From Erinaceus europaeus (taxonomy: Eukaryota; Chordata; Mammalia; Eulipotyphla; Erinaceidae), in the NCBI RefSeq assembly GCF_950295315.1, contig NC_080164.1:11563659-11627658 (forward strand): 64,000 nucleotides of DNA, in the 5' to 3' direction. Each line of letters begins with the position of its first letter. The stretch's first letter is position 1. The notes under the pieces were generated by a model. The model saw nothing but the letters and a program-made list of their open reading frames with translations. It made no database searches and was not told the DNA's origin. Both the position numbers and the translations under genes were made by a program. This document shows, piece after piece, positions 12,726 through 24,599 of the stretch.

Positions 12726-13844
12726 AACACTTAAATATAGCATAACCCTAGGGCAAGAAAATAAATAAATTTATTTTTTTGCCATTCATAGATTAACCAT
12801 GGACATAATTTATGTCCAAAACTGTGGTATAAGATATATTTGTGTTTTCCTGTCCTTTAAGTGACTATCTCCTTTGTGAAAAACATCAGAAGGTGGATCT
12901 CTGACCATAAGAAGCACTAAAAAAGGATTAAAGAATCCATGACACTCACTCTTTTCTTTAATTCCAAAAATGTAAATTAAAACAGCAAGAACTGTTTTCT
13001 TTCTTTTTCTGTTCTGTCGAATTGGGAAATATTTAAAAATAAGGATGTTACACAGTGTTTATGAGGGAGTGGGGGCACAGATATGTTCAGACTGCTAGTA
13101 GGAGTGTAAATTAGCTTAATCATTTTGAAGAGTCATTTGACAAGCTGTATCAAAAGCTTTAAAGAAACCCATGAGGCATTCCACTTCTAAGAATTAATTC
13201 TAATAGGATAATTCTAGGTGTGTTCAAAGATTTGTCTATGTGCATATTCACCAGAACATTGTTTAATAAGAGACAACCTGGAAGTAAGTTAAATATTCAG
13301 TAAGAGAATCAAATAACTTGCATTATATCCATATTGCATGTAAGTCAGTGGTATACTGCTACAAATTGGCAAGAAAGAGAATCATGTGAGATGTGTGATT
13401 ATAAGAGATTTATGAAACAAATCAACCAAATGTCTGATGAAAACTGGGGCACTTATTTAACAAACTATCAAATAATCATTTGTGAGATAATCATGGAGAT
13501 ATATGTACTGACTAGATATTTGATTATTATTACTAATCATTTAAATAGTTCTGGGTGATAATGACATTGAGGCATTCAAAAATGTTTATCTTTTCATAAT
13601 ACATACTGAAATGTTTACTACTGAAATAAAAGTTGTGCTGATCTCCTTTAGAAATAACCTGACATGGGAGGCAGAAAAGTAAATGAGGACAGAGATGAGG
13701 TCGGCTATTTAGCTCAATATTCATTATAGTGTTTTTCTCTATTTTTTGTATATGTTTTGATTTTGTAGTAATGAATAAAATACTTTTGTTGAATAGTTAT
13801 GGGAAATATTTTAGCAGTATGCTGTCGATTCTAAACATACTGCA
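12726..13844. other. Unannotated AT-rich DNA
   Basis: No gene or repeat recognised. The frame at 13334-13558 (74 codons) has no family signature. Confidence 0.5.
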
Positions 13845-14158
13845 TGGGGGACCAGGCTACATAGCACACTGGGTTGAGTGCACATAGGGTGAACCGTAAG
13901 CACCAGAGCAAGGATTTCCATCTCCCCAACTGTGGGTGTAGGGAGGCATCACTTGGCAAGTGGTGAAGCAAGTGTGCAGGTGACTGTCTTTCTCTCCTCC
14001 TCTCTGTCTTCCCCTCTTCTGTCAATTTCTCTCTGTTCTATCCAACAACAACAGCAACAGCAACAACAATGGGAAAAAAAATGGCCACCAGAAACAGGGG
14101 ATGCATAGTGTAGGCATTGAGCCCTAGTGATATCTCTGGAAGCAAAAAAAAAAAAAAA
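13845..14158 (+). mobile_element. Main SINE, long tail
   Basis: Contains GGGGACCAGGCTACATAGC, AGTGGTGAAGCAAGTGTGCA, TCTGTTCTATCCAACAACAA, the long-tail block GGCCACCAGAAACAGGGG and TGATATCTCTGGAAGC before an A15 tail. Confidence 0.88.
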
Positions 14159-14159
14159 T

Positions 14160-14245
14160 GGACTGGATGAATAGCTCATCTGGATAGTGCGTTGCTTTGT
14201 CCTGTGCTGGAGCCATGATAGGCACGAGGGCTGTCAAAATGTGCT
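14160..14245 (+). mobile_element. tRNA-derived SINE head fragment
   Basis: GATGAATAGCTCATCTGGATAGTGC is tRNA-like (A-box region), followed by about 50 bp with no recognisable tail. It is squeezed between two main SINEs of opposite orientation and is probably a truncated member of another tRNA-derived family. Confidence 0.45.
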
Positions 14246-14258
14246 TAGCAAATTCTCT

Positions 14259-14536
14259 TTCTTTTCTTTTTCTTTTTTGTCTCCAGAGTTGTCACCAGAG
14301 CTTTCTGTCTGAACTATGCATCCACTGCTCCTGTGGCCATTTTTTCAAGTTTTTTGAATAGGACAGAGAGAAACTGAGAGGGGAGCGGAATATAGAGAAG
14401 GAGAGAAAAAGATAGACAACCGCAAACCTACTTCTGAAGTGACCCTCGCCCCATGGCTGGAGAGCAGGGGGCTTGAACCGGGATCCTTGAGTGGGTCCTT
14501 GCACCTAGTACTATGTGCACCATCTCCTGGACCCTG
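14259..14536 (-). mobile_element. Main SINE, long tail, antisense
   Basis: The + strand shows GTCTCCAGAGTTGTCACCAG, AATAGGACAGAGAGAAACTG, GGGGGCTTGAACCGGGATCC (B box complement) and ACCATCTCCTGGACCCTG. Confidence 0.88.
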
Positions 14537-14754
14537 TAAATTACAATTCTTAGGAGACTCACTGGAAAAACTGTGTAATGATTAATTTGAATGCTTATGA
14601 ATGCAATGTTTTTAACAGCAGAGTTCGTTTTATTTCTAGTAAAGTCATATAATCTCAGAACATCACTTTAATTTACTTCAAATAACTGTATTTGAAAGAT
14701 TAGAAAATTATACAATGTCCAGAGTGATATACATCTAGAATGCATGAAGAATGG

Positions 14755-14884
14755 GTGAGGGAGAGACAGCATAATGGTAATGCAAATAAGCTGTCATGCC
14801 TGTGGCTCCTAGGTCCCTGGTTCATAACCCACACCACTACAAGCCAGAACTGAACAGTACTCTGGCAAAAAAAAAAAAAAAAAA
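14755..14884 (+). mobile_element. GATAGCATAATGG-type SINE
   Basis: GAGAGACAGCATAATGGTAATGC, GGTCCCTGGTTCATAACCC (B-box-like) and AGAACTGAACAGTACTCTGGC, ending in A18. Confidence 0.8.
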
Positions 14885-15379
14885 TGAATGGGTCTCTAAA
14901 GTTAAACTCACTTATACTCAGATGTCAGCAAAGTTCAAGATGAGTAAGGGCTAAGTTGGAATAGTTTGAAGTAATGTCAATATTAAACTTGTCGCTATAG
15001 TACTTATTTGAACTACCAAAATTTCTTATTTGATCAAACATATAATTCTACCATTAGATTATGCCTCATGTTACATTTTTCATTTTGACCTTGATTTACC
15101 TTTTCGTAGTTACTGATTGGGTAATAAATTCTACATCTTTTATGTATGTAAACATCCTTAGCATGATGCTTCATACCCTTTCATCCCCTCATCTCTTCTT
15201 TCACTATTTTTCTACTGTTCTCTAATTTTAAAAACAAATTTACTAGGAATATTGTTTCTACATCATAACTCTTTTATCTTTATTTGATCTTATTTTATTT
15301 TTTCTCCAGTAGCTTAGTTGCTGGGGCTTGTTGCCTGCTCACTGAATTTACCTTTCCTTGTGGCCTTTATTATTTTTCC
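14885..15379. other. Unannotated AT-rich DNA
   Basis: No gene or repeat recognised. Confidence 0.5.
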
Positions 15380-15457
15380 TTTTAAAATATTTTTGAATAG
15401 AGACAGAGAGAAATAGATATGGAAGTGGGAAAGAGGGTGGGAGAGAGCTACAGAAAG

Positions 15458-15491
<34 letters not shown>

Positions 15492-15616
15492 CTGTAATAG
15501 TGCTTACTACCCCTGAACCTCCCCCCCCTGCAGGTGGAGCCCAACCAGAGACTTGAATACAGGTCCTGAGAGCATGGTAATATGTGCAGTCATAGGTGTG
15601 TACCAACCAGCCCCTC
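15380..15616 (-). mobile_element. Main SINE, antisense, with expanded (GA)n
   Basis: Contains TTTTTGAATAGAGACAGAGAG, CCCTGCAGGTGGAGCCCAAC and ATGTGCAGTCATAGGTGTG. The GA run at about 15464-15491 is an expansion of the element's own pyrimidine block. Confidence 0.8.
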
Positions 15617-17456
15617 CATGTAACAATTTAATATGTAATATTGTAAAAGAATCACTTGAAAACAAAGAGAAATGATAATCTTTGACAGATGGAATTAAGA
15701 ACCTTTACAACTCAGAAGAACATTCATTAGACTCCCTTCTGGTAGTGGAACAAAATAAGTAACCAAAACTCCTAAAGAACTACATGTGAAAGTGTAAATA
15801 ATTTCAGAGTATGAATACTATCAGATTTCTCAACATGTAATAATAATAAATTGCATGGAAAGTCTTACCGAGAAGAGTTAGCATTAAAAAAAGCCTGTTA
15901 CATATTTATGCAAATTTTTGCCACAAACTGGCAGGCTCAGTAACTCAAGGCTCCAGTCTTCAGAAGTTCTTCCTCCAATATTTGAAAGTTTGCAAAATTT
16001 GTTTGCTTCCAAACTCCTCCTCTAAAATGGAAACCCATCCAAAATTGCTCACAGAGTTTTAGTGCCATTTAAAATAGTTCATCCAAAGCTCGATTCAGAA
16101 GATTTTCTTCATTCATAGGGCCAAAAATAATCTTCCAAGGACTCTATGAATAAATCTTTCTCTGATAAGTATTCTGAGAATGGGCTTTCACTTCCCTCTC
16201 TCAAAAGAGTGAAGACTTTTCCTGAAATTCAATGAGGTACTCTAAATTATCTTTTCTTTTCTGGAAAACTAATAAAATTCTGGGGTAGAAGAGAGTAACC
16301 TAATATCCGATTTTGACATTTTTTATGGGAGCCTTTATACAGGCAGTCATTTAAGACCCTGGCTTTGATAAAGTTTAATCAACCTTCATGGCCTTAGACT
16401 CTAATTCTTCCAGGATTATGACAGAGATTTTTGCTATCCCTGAATAACCATCTGGGAAGAAATGAGTGGAGCTGAATTAAGTAGCTCTTTTTCCCCCTAA
16501 AATACTATTCCATAACTCTACAGACCTAAAGCTATCCCATAGACACCCACATTAGTGGGGGGATTTCTACCACTAGGGTTTGGGTTGGCAAGGATTTTGT
16601 CCCATGATTCACAGATCTCAACAACATATGCCATTTTTCTGAAAGACCTTTTCAGAGATGGAGACTCGAAACCTGCTGGAATGTGAATGTTCCAGGGGTT
16701 TGTCCAGTCTTTTATTGATAATGGATCATTTGCTTGCCAGTTCTCTATTACTTAATATATAACTTCATAAAGATGATAACAATTTCAACTGTGATAGAAG
16801 CGACCCTACTTCCTTCAGACTAACAAATGGGACAACCAGCCCCAGAATTTTTAAGATGTGTGGTTTCAGTTAACCTCTTCATTTACGTATTTGGTTTGGG
16901 AATGTGATAAATATTTTCTTCTTCTTGGGCAGAATGTGAAGTAACTATACTATGTGACAGGTCAGGAGGAGAAGGACAAAAGACAGGTGTTATAACTTAT
17001 AGGTGCTTCTTAAGAAACAAGTAAAGATAAAAAAATAAAAAAAAAAAGGAGGAAACTGACCTGGGTGAGGTATAACAAAGCCAAAGACTCTGGACTAGAG
17101 GGAGATTGACTGGAGTGGGCAGAGAACATAGGGTCCCCATGACAAGATGGTGAAGAAAAACTTGGGCTGTGTGCATAACTCATAGAAGGTAAAGTTTCTC
17201 ATTTGTCAATAACTATCCTAAAACCATTATTTTCCCAATACAATTATTTAAAAATAAATCTTATAGACTTATTATTTATATGTTGTAAAATATTTAAAAA
17301 ACAACACTTTTGTGTTGGGAAACTTGAGTTTTGGTAAATTTCAAATACTTAAATTCCAAGTTAGAATTCACAGAAAAGATATACTATCTCCTCTCTCTTT
17401 TTGATTCAAGAAAATAAAAGAGTTTTCTTGAGAGCCATAACCTTAGACATGTGTGA
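15617..17456. other. Repeat-poor island, no gene recognised
   Basis: About 1.8 kb without any of the window's repeat families. Base composition is balanced compared with the flanks and there is no long open frame on either strand. It could be conserved non-coding sequence or an old repeat I cannot place. Confidence 0.45.
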
Positions 17457-17668
17457 TTTTTTTTAAAAAAATTATCTTTATTAATTTATTGGACAGAGAC
17501 AGCCAGAAATCGAGAGGGTAGGGGGTTATAGAGAGGGAGAGAGACAGAGAGACACCTGCAAAAGCTTCACTACTTACAAAGACTTCCACCCTGCAGGTGG
17601 GGACCAGGGGCGTGAACCTGAGTCTTTGTGTACTGTAACACTTGCACTCAACCAGGTGTGCCACGTGA
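17457..17668 (-). mobile_element. Main SINE, antisense
   Basis: TTATTGGACAGAGACAGCCAG, CACCCTGCAGGTGGGGACC, GGCGTGAACCTGAGTCTT and CACTCAACCAGGTGTGCCAC mark the element from tail to head. Confidence 0.85.
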
Positions 17669-17840
17669 CTTGACTACTTTTAGCACTCCTTGAATTCAGA
17701 TAGAAGGAGATAAATGAAGTCACCTGGAACACTGCAGTTCCCTTGGTTGCTTAGTACCTCCCATGTGGAGCTGCTGTTAGTGCCTGAGCAGAGTGAGACC
17801 AGGATCCACAGGGAGTTCTCTCTTAGGTCCCAGGTTTCCA

Positions 17841-17945
17841 TTTTTTTTTTTTATAGAGACAGAGAGAAAGGGAGTGAAAAAGACCACCTTACAGTAGCTT
17901 CCCACAATGAAGGAGGGGTCAATTTTGAATTTGGGTCACGTTCAT
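17841..17945 (-). mobile_element. SINE fragment, antisense
   Basis: A poly-T head then ATAGAGACAGAGAGAAAGGG and a degraded remainder. Truncated and diverged. Confidence 0.5.
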
Positions 17946-18004
17946 CATCAAGCAAATCAGCTATTTCACTGGCTTTAAGTTTCCATTTTAATTAATCAGT
18001 TAAT

Positions 18005-18127
18005 TAATTCTTTTTACCAGAGCACTGTTCAGCTCTAGTATATGATGGTGCAGGGGATGGAACCTGGCACTTTGGAGCCTCAGGCATGACAGCCTCTTTG
18101 TATAACCACTGTGCTAAACCCTTGCAA
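18005..18127 (-). mobile_element. GATAGCATAATGG-type SINE, antisense
   Basis: CCAGAGCACTGTTCAGCTCT, GGGGATGGAACCTGGCACTT, GGAGCCTCAGGCATGACAG and TATAACCACTGTGCTAAA are the reverse complement of this family. Confidence 0.82.
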
Positions 18128-18174
18128 GTTTCCATTTTAACACAACAAGATTAGAAGAGAAATCACTAAGCAGA

Positions 18175-18400
18175 ACTTGGACTGGAGATGAGTATTGCAA
18201 TAAAGTAAAAGACTCTGGGGTGGGTGGGAGAAGGTTCAGGTCCTGGAACATGATGACAGAGGATCTAGTAGGGGGCTGTATTGTCATGTTGAAAACTGGG
18301 AAATGTTATACATGTACAAAATATTGTATTTACTGTTGACTGTAAAACATTAATCCCCTAATAAAATAAAGTATCGTGCTTTCTCTCCCAAAAAAACATG
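18175..18400 (+). mobile_element. LINE-1 3' UTR type A, sense
   Basis: GCAATAAAGTAAAAGACTCTGG, GAAAACTGGGAAATGTTATA, GTACAAAATATTGTATTTAC and the terminal CTAATAAAATAAAG form the 3' end, with AATAAA-like polyadenylation signals. It is severely 5'-truncated and its tail faces the antisense L1 at 18423. Confidence 0.8.
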
Positions 18401-18422
18401 CTATGTAAAAATCACCATCATT

Positions 18423-19715
18423 TTCTTTTTTTTTTTTAATTTTTTTTTTTTTTATTTAAGAAAGGATTAATTAACAAAACCATAAGGTAGGAGGGGTACA
18501 ACTCCACACAATTCCTACCACCCAATCTCCATATCCCACCCCTTCCCCTGATAGCTTTCCCATTCTCTATCCCTCTGGGAGCATGGACCCAGGGTCATTG
18601 TGGGTTGCAGAAGGTGGAAGGTCTGGCTTCTGTAATTGCTTCCCCGCTGAACATGGGCGTTGACTGGTCAGTCCATACTCCCAGTCTGCCTCTCTCTTTC
18701 CCTAGTAGGGTGGGTCTCTGGGGAAGCTGAGCTCCAGGACACATTGGTGGGGTCTTCAATCCAGGGAAGCCTGGCCAGCATCCTGGTGGCATCTGGAACC
18801 TGGTGATTGAAAAGAGGGTTAACATACAAAGCCAAACAAATTGTTGAGCAATCATGGATCCCAAGCTTGGAATAGTGGAGAGGAAGTGTTAGCAGGTACT
18901 CACTGCAAACTCTAGTGTACTTCTGCTTTCAGGTATATATTTTGCAGTAGTTTATGGATACATGTGAACATAAGCTCTTTCTCACAGAAACTGGTGTATA
19001 TCTAGGTTATGGGACTTTGTTAGAAAGTGAACCACCTGAGATGAAATTAGAGTGTACTATAAAAGGAAGGGTCTCACCCGAGTAATGAAGCTGAAGGGTT
19101 GTCATTCCACTCGTGAAGTCTCTGGACACAGTCTGAGGTGAAGCATGTTGAGGTGGCAATTGTTGCATTGGTTAGGTTGTGATCGGCGGATGCAATATTA
19201 TTTGGTATGGATTGGGAGATGCATATGGGAAAGTGGGCCCTATCTAAGGGTTCCAGGACTGGGGGAAGTAGGGGCTCTATAGTGGAGATGCTGTCTTAGG
19301 GTTCAAAAAGACTATAATAGATAGTTAATGTTATCATCACATTATTTGGTAATTGGGTTAACTTTGAAAAGTCCTTTTGTTAGGGTTTGCTGTACAGTAC
19401 CCAGTATCTTGTATATAGATGTGCTATTGGATGCTTCAAATCTACTTGGTCTAGGCTTTTGAGAGAGCCCGCATATCAAATACACAGCCTATATATTAAA
19501 AAGATTCAGTTTGTGTTTTGAAAAACTTTGAGACGGACAATTGATTTTCCCCCTCTCATATTAATCAACTACTGATTTATATGTCTACATTTTGCTAGGA
19601 GTGTACATAAACACCATTCCCACCACCAAAGGACTGTGACCCATCCCTCCCACCCACTCCCACCCCCCACTGGCCCAGGAAGCTGCATGTCTACCCCTCA
19701 CCACAGGGTTCTTAC
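18423..19715 (-). mobile_element. LINE-1 3' UTR type B, antisense, longest copy
   Basis: Starts with a poly-T (complement of the poly-A tail), then AGGAGGGGTACAACTCCACA, CATATCCCACCCCTTCCCC, GGTCTGGCTTCTGTAATTGC and TGGTGATTGAAAAGAGGGTT. It reaches TCTACATTTTGCTAGGAG and ACCATTCCCACCACCAAAGG at 19.6 kb. No ORF2 homology is seen at its 5' side. Frames such as 18595-18864 (89 codons) are by-products of this repeat. Confidence 0.8.
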
Positions 19716-20459
19716 ATTCAATCATACTGAGATTTAGATTAGAGATGAGAAATACACAATTTCCCTAGATTAATGCATACTGGTTACTAACAAAGATAAT
19801 AACTTTGATCTTAATGATAGATAAATGTGTTCTCATAATTCCCAACAATGGGGGAGGCACATTACATTTCAAAATAGTGCAATGATTCTGATTCAATGAT
19901 CTCTATGCAATCATGTGCCTTAATTTATTTAGAAGAAAATATTCATCAATAATAAAATTGTTAAGTTAATGTAGTCCTTTCTTATAAGATCTTTTCCACG
20001 TTCCATGAGATAGATCAAACACAAGTTCTTTTTTTGATTTACAGATACCTAGGGCTGAGGATCCTTCAACTAACCATCATTATTCTTCCTTGTAAATATA
20101 TGATTATGTTTGGCTTTAGTTATAGTCTCTTAGATACCAGTTGCCTTGATTGGGCATTATTTTGATACCTAATTAAAAGTTTATCACAAGCTCTAAAACA
20201 CAGTGGGTATCAATGAATGCTTGTTATATTGAATTGGATTTTAACACTGAAAAAAAAGAAAGAAAGAAACCATGAGAAGAGGCTTCTAATTGACATCATA
20301 TGGTGGATAAGTTCACCATTTCTCATTTCTCCTGGAAATTTGAAAAATGAAAAGAAAATGAATATCAATGAAAAACAAAACTCACATCCTGTGAGCTATG
20401 AAAATAGTAAAACTTTCAACTCCAGAGTATTAAATACTTTGAGAAGCACAGGAACCAGA
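19716..20459. other. Unannotated AT-rich DNA
   Basis: No gene or repeat recognised. The 103-codon frame at 20217-20528 is Lys/Asn-rich, runs into an AAAC microsatellite and looks like chance. Confidence 0.5.
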
Positions 20460-20492
20460 AAACAAAACAAAACAAAACAAAACAAAACAAAA
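20460..20492. repeat. (AAAAC)n microsatellite
   Basis: About six AAAAC units followed by AAAAACACTG. Confidence 0.95.
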
Positions 20493-21044
20493 AACACTGT
20501 TAGGTCTCCTGGGAAGAAGAGGTGGTAAAACGAAGAAATGGAGAATTTTCAGACCAAGTTTCAATGCTGCCCAGACAGGACTCACTACTACTCAGAGAAC
20601 CCAGCCTCTCAAACGTGTATGAGATGGACTGAGATCAAACTATGTGTCTAAGTGCAGCAGGAAGAACTTATCTCTTCCAACATCAATGCATAAGCAAGTA
20701 AGCAAGCTAGTATAGACTATACAGAAATAGATCACTGGAAATTAAAAGGTTGTGTTTTTAGTGACTGCAAGTGGCATTGGAATCGTCAAAGAAAGCATAG
20801 AGCTTATAAAACCAATGACAGAATTTTTAGCAGATTTAAAATTTGAGTTGCAAAGAAAAGATAATTATCAAAAATCACTGTTTTAAAAATAGGTTATTGT
20901 CATAGCTCCATTTTTCTTCATCTCTTTAAAATATGTTTCAGTAAAAATCCTACTTGTTGGTATTCCGAAGTAAAGGAACCAGTTAAACAGCTATAGAAAT
21001 ATGCCATAGAAATATGTCTGTAATATAATAGTAGAAGCTCTCCT
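20493..21044. other. Unannotated DNA
   Basis: No gene or repeat recognised. Confidence 0.45.
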
Positions 21045-21230
21045 AGAAGAAGAAGGAGGAGGAGGAGGAGGAGGAGGAGGAGGAGGAGGACAGGGAGGAG
21101 GAGGAGGAGGAGTAGGAGGAGGAGAAGGAGAAGAAGGAGGAGGAGGAGGAGGAGAACATGGAGGAGAAGGAGGAGGATGGGGAGGAGGAGGAAGAGGTGG
21201 AGAAGGAGGAGGAGAAGAAGAAGAAGAAAG
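21045..21230. repeat. (GGA)n-rich polypurine tract
   Basis: About 186 bp of GGA/GAA triplets on the + strand with only a handful of pyrimidine interruptions (for example near 21091, 21113, 21156 and 21178). The long minus-strand frames over it (polyleucine, and polyproline/serine) are translations of the repeat. Confidence 0.97.
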
Positions 21231-21540
21231 CTCAAAGGAAAAATAACAACAACAAAAAAAACTGTAGCTAGAAATCAAAGACAAGTGAAGTGATATCTTA
21301 CATCAAATAAGAACTTTAAAGTATCAAATGAAATAATTAGTGGTAAGAAGCTAATCATCCAGCTTCCAGTAAGAATTTCAGGAAGATACTGGATAAAGAC
21401 AAAATAACAGTATAAAGACAAAATAACAGAAGGACACATAATTAGTAATGGGGGTACATAAGAAAAAGAAAACATAAAATATAGAATATTAAGAGATGAA
21501 TATTGTATTTCCAGGGGATAAAAGAATTCAGGCATAGAAT
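21231..21540. other. Unannotated AT-rich DNA
   Basis: Contains a local repeat of GACAAAATAACAG (21397-21409 and 21418-21430). No gene recognised. Confidence 0.5.
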
Positions 21541-21544
21541 TCAG

Positions 21545-21700
21545 CTGGTAGATTATACAGATTTCACACCAGAGCCCTTGAATTTGGGCCTCAACACTAC
21601 ACAGACACACCACAGACAGCATCAGCACAGGGGAACTCTATGAATTTGAGAGTGGTTTTATGTTCCCTCCTCTCTGTCTCTCCCACTACCTTCTCTCTTG
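21545..21700 (+). mobile_element. Possible degraded SINE
   Basis: GAATTTGGGCCTCAACACTA followed by CCCTCCTCTCTGTCTCTCCC has the SINE-like order of B-box-like sequence then pyrimidine block. Heavily eroded. Confidence 0.35.
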
Positions 21701-21794
21701 ATCTAAGAAATGGAAAATGAGGAGATTGGACTGAGGTGGTCACTCAGCAATGCTATGATGTCCGTTCCTTGCCACCACATAAATAATGAAATTA

Positions 21795-21975
21795 AGGGGG
21801 TCCAGAGATAGTTCAAGCCATGAGATGCACATTTTTCGTGCATGACGATTGGAGTTTGAGCCACTGGCCACCACATGAGAAAGCAATGCCCATGCAAGTC
21901 ATGAGTGTTGCTGACACTATCATAACTATCCTGCTCTAGCTGTCTCTATCCCTCTATCTGGAAAGAAAATTAAAA
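21795..21975 (+). mobile_element. Possible degraded tRNA-derived SINE
   Basis: GGGGTCCAGAGATAGTTCAAG resembles a tRNA-like head, and GGAGTTTGAGCCACTGGCC a B box. The tail is CTGTCTCTATCCCTCTATCT then A-rich. Confidence 0.4.
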
Positions 21976-22084
21976 TGCCCAAGGGAATATGGTGGAATCC
22001 TGCAAGAATGAAATTCCAGCAAAAAAAAAAAAAACTGACACAAAATAATGAATATATAATAAAATACAAAGGGAGATGAGGGGC

Positions 22085-22240
22085 TGAAAAGACATTATAA
22101 AGGTTATACAAAAAAAAAAAATTTCATGCTTGAGGTTCTTTGTACCCGGGTTCAATCCCCAGCACCACAGTAAACCAGAGCTGAGTAGTGACCTGACCTT
22201 CTCTCTGTATCTGTCCCTCATTAAAATAAAACATTTAAAA
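22085..22240 (+). mobile_element. GATAGCATAATGG-type SINE, diverged
   Basis: CATGCTTGAGGTTCTTTGTA, GGGTTCAATCCCCAGCACCA, AAACCAGAGCTGAGTAGTG and TCTCTGTATCTGTCCCTCAT then an A-rich tail. Confidence 0.7.
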
Positions 22241-22264
22241 AGGGGAACAGGGAATACCTTAAGG

Positions 22265-22560
22265 AGCAATGTTGTTTATTATGCTATGAGAATATCATCT
22301 CAAATCTTAGGGATTCAAAATAATGGTCATGCAGTTCTACTTGCAATTATGTTGACTGACTCACAAATTCTGTTGTTAGGATTGCCTAGAGTCCTTGTGT
22401 AGCTTCAGTTTTCTGATGGACTGTCTGGGTCTGGGGTCAGCTGGCATAGCTGGTACAATTAGGCCAGCCTCTCAGTGTGGTCTTCCACATTCAGTGAATC
22501 TAGGTCAGGCTCCTTGAAATGACAATGGCAGCAATGAAAAAGACCAAGTCCGATATGCAA
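22265..22560. mobile_element. Possible ancient mammalian interspersed repeat
   Basis: TTTATTATGC, GACTCACAAATTCTGTTG and GGGTCTGGGGTCAGCTGGCA resemble an old placental repeat with ACCATTTTATTATGCTCACG and a GGCTGG-rich centre. I cannot name the family reliably. Confidence 0.4.
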
Positions 22561-24594
22561 GTGTTTCTTCACGCTTTATGTCATATTTTCTTGTAGACAA
22601 TGGCAAGGCAAAACAAAATAACACAAGGTAAACACATATGGCCAGGCTCAGAGTCCAAGTGATATGAGCCCATACAGGTTAGAGACTGTTGAGATTCACT
22701 GAGCATCCCTGATACAACCACTATATATATAGTCAATTCCTAAAGATCATGATAAAATCCATTAGGAAAAAAAGTTTATTTTATTTGTAAGGTTGAAGTA
22801 AGATTTCTCAGAAATAGTTCTTTGGATGAAGCTGCTATTGATTTAGAGACCCATATCTGTTCTACATTCTCCCATAGGAATAGCATAAATACAACATACA
22901 TTCCTAGTTAAATGATAAAGAATTAGCAACCCTGCAGGCTTCCCGTTACAGAGCTACCTTGTGTGCATAAGAGATGAAGTTCAATCCCTTGTGTTTCATA
23001 TTCCAGAGTGATGTTGCAAATTTCATCCATCTATCATCTATCTATCTACCTATCATCTACTTATTGATAAATAAATATTTATTTTCAAAGAGGAAGAATT
23101 AGAAGTCACTAGTCCATAGGAATTTTTAAATCTAGTTGAACCTTTAGGTATTTTTATGCAGATCATGTTCTTTGAACAAAACTCTGTGGTGTTATCTGGA
23201 GCAATTTCTTAATCTATTTTTTTCTTTGTACATGACCCAGAACTCTGTCCAGTAGATTCTCGATTCAGTTCTTTAAGTGACTTTTCCTTTTCTCTCAAAT
23301 CTTTGCAATGGTTTATCAACATGTTTTCTGCATGTGGTGAGGGGGAGACCAGAGACGACTTTCAATTTCAAATGGTCACTCTTCTTTTTCATTCAAATTT
23401 ATTGAATGCCCTTAACATCTTCAATGAATTCCCTTGTCTGTAGCTGGAACTTAATTTTTTCCTCAAACTCACATCTGAAGCTCTTTTTTGAAATAGGCCT
23501 TGTTCTAATTTTAATGTACCAGTATTATTAATTTCAGATGATTTTTTTTTGTATTTAATTCACTTGTGAAAATTTTGTCCTGCCAATAATCTCCATTGGC
23601 CAAAAGAAGAAGTGGAAGATAGACAGGGGTATGACAGCTTTAGTTTCTTGAGGCAGCTTCAGAGAGAAGGTAGTAGCTCTCAAAAAGATCACTGCGTTTT
23701 GAATACTCAGGAACCCTTTTATTTGATCTAAGAGTACTTCTTAAGAGTCACTTTAAATCTTTCTGAGGTCTGGAAGGGTGGTTTTATATTCTATATACCT
23801 GACTATGTTCACCATGAGATCAGCTGTAATACTGAGAATATTTTTCTAATTACAAAATCTGGAGAGTTTTATTTTCCAAGACAGATTGTCCTGCCTCTTC
23901 ATATATAAATTCCAACTGAAAGCTAAATTGTTTCTCCCTTGCTTATCTCTCTTTCCTAGGTGTACCTCAAAGAAGCCAGCTGGCACTTTCGACTTCCTTC
24001 AAGGAAATATTAGCCAAACCTACTCTATCATCAGGTACAATTCTGTCTTCCATGTACTGGCACTTGACAAGTTTACTTAATGTCTTACCATTATAAAATA
24101 TGGGCTGCCATTTTGTCTGCCACTAATGATTTCCTCAACTCCTTTGAAGTCTCAGCCAAGAATGTCTCTGCCATCCCCTCAGTCCTTGCCAACGGCATCC
24201 TCATATTTCTCAAGCCTCCATCTGCTTCTCATTTTCACAGCCAATTCCCTGTGTTTGGGACTTTGTTCTAGTCACATCATACTCTTACTCTATAGTTTAT
24301 CAATTCTATAATAACGCTTAATAATGACTCCTTGATTTCTTGGATGAAATCCATGATTTAGTATTCCCTGTGATTCTCAGTGTTGGCTAAGCTGTTTGTC
24401 TACTCTCAACTGGGCTCACCATGGCAAGAATTAGCTGTTTATTTAGAATGAGCTGTGTTAAGCTGGGATGGCTGGGTCACTTTCTTCATGAGATGATGCC
24501 AATATTTCAGAAGGGCAGACCCCTGTGCAAGTGTGTTTAAGGAACCTCTACATTTGTCTTGTTTGCTGATACCTTACTGGCCTAAGACACTCAT
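22561..24594. other. Unannotated DNA; CTAT-rich patch
   Basis: A short ATCT microsatellite-like patch lies at about 23027-23062. The stretch at 23.9-24.55 kb (including GCTGGGATGGCTGGGTCAC at 24.46 kb) may be another old interspersed repeat. No exon recognised. Confidence 0.4.
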
Positions 24595-24599
24595 GTAGC

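Noticed and set aside
18175..19715. A single L1 with 5' inversion (twin priming)
   Set aside because: Both parts are 3' ends with tails facing each other and belong to different 3' UTR types, so two separate insertions fit better.
20918..21284. Long minus-strand frames of polyleucine and polyproline/serine
   Set aside because: They are simple translations of the GGA microsatellite.
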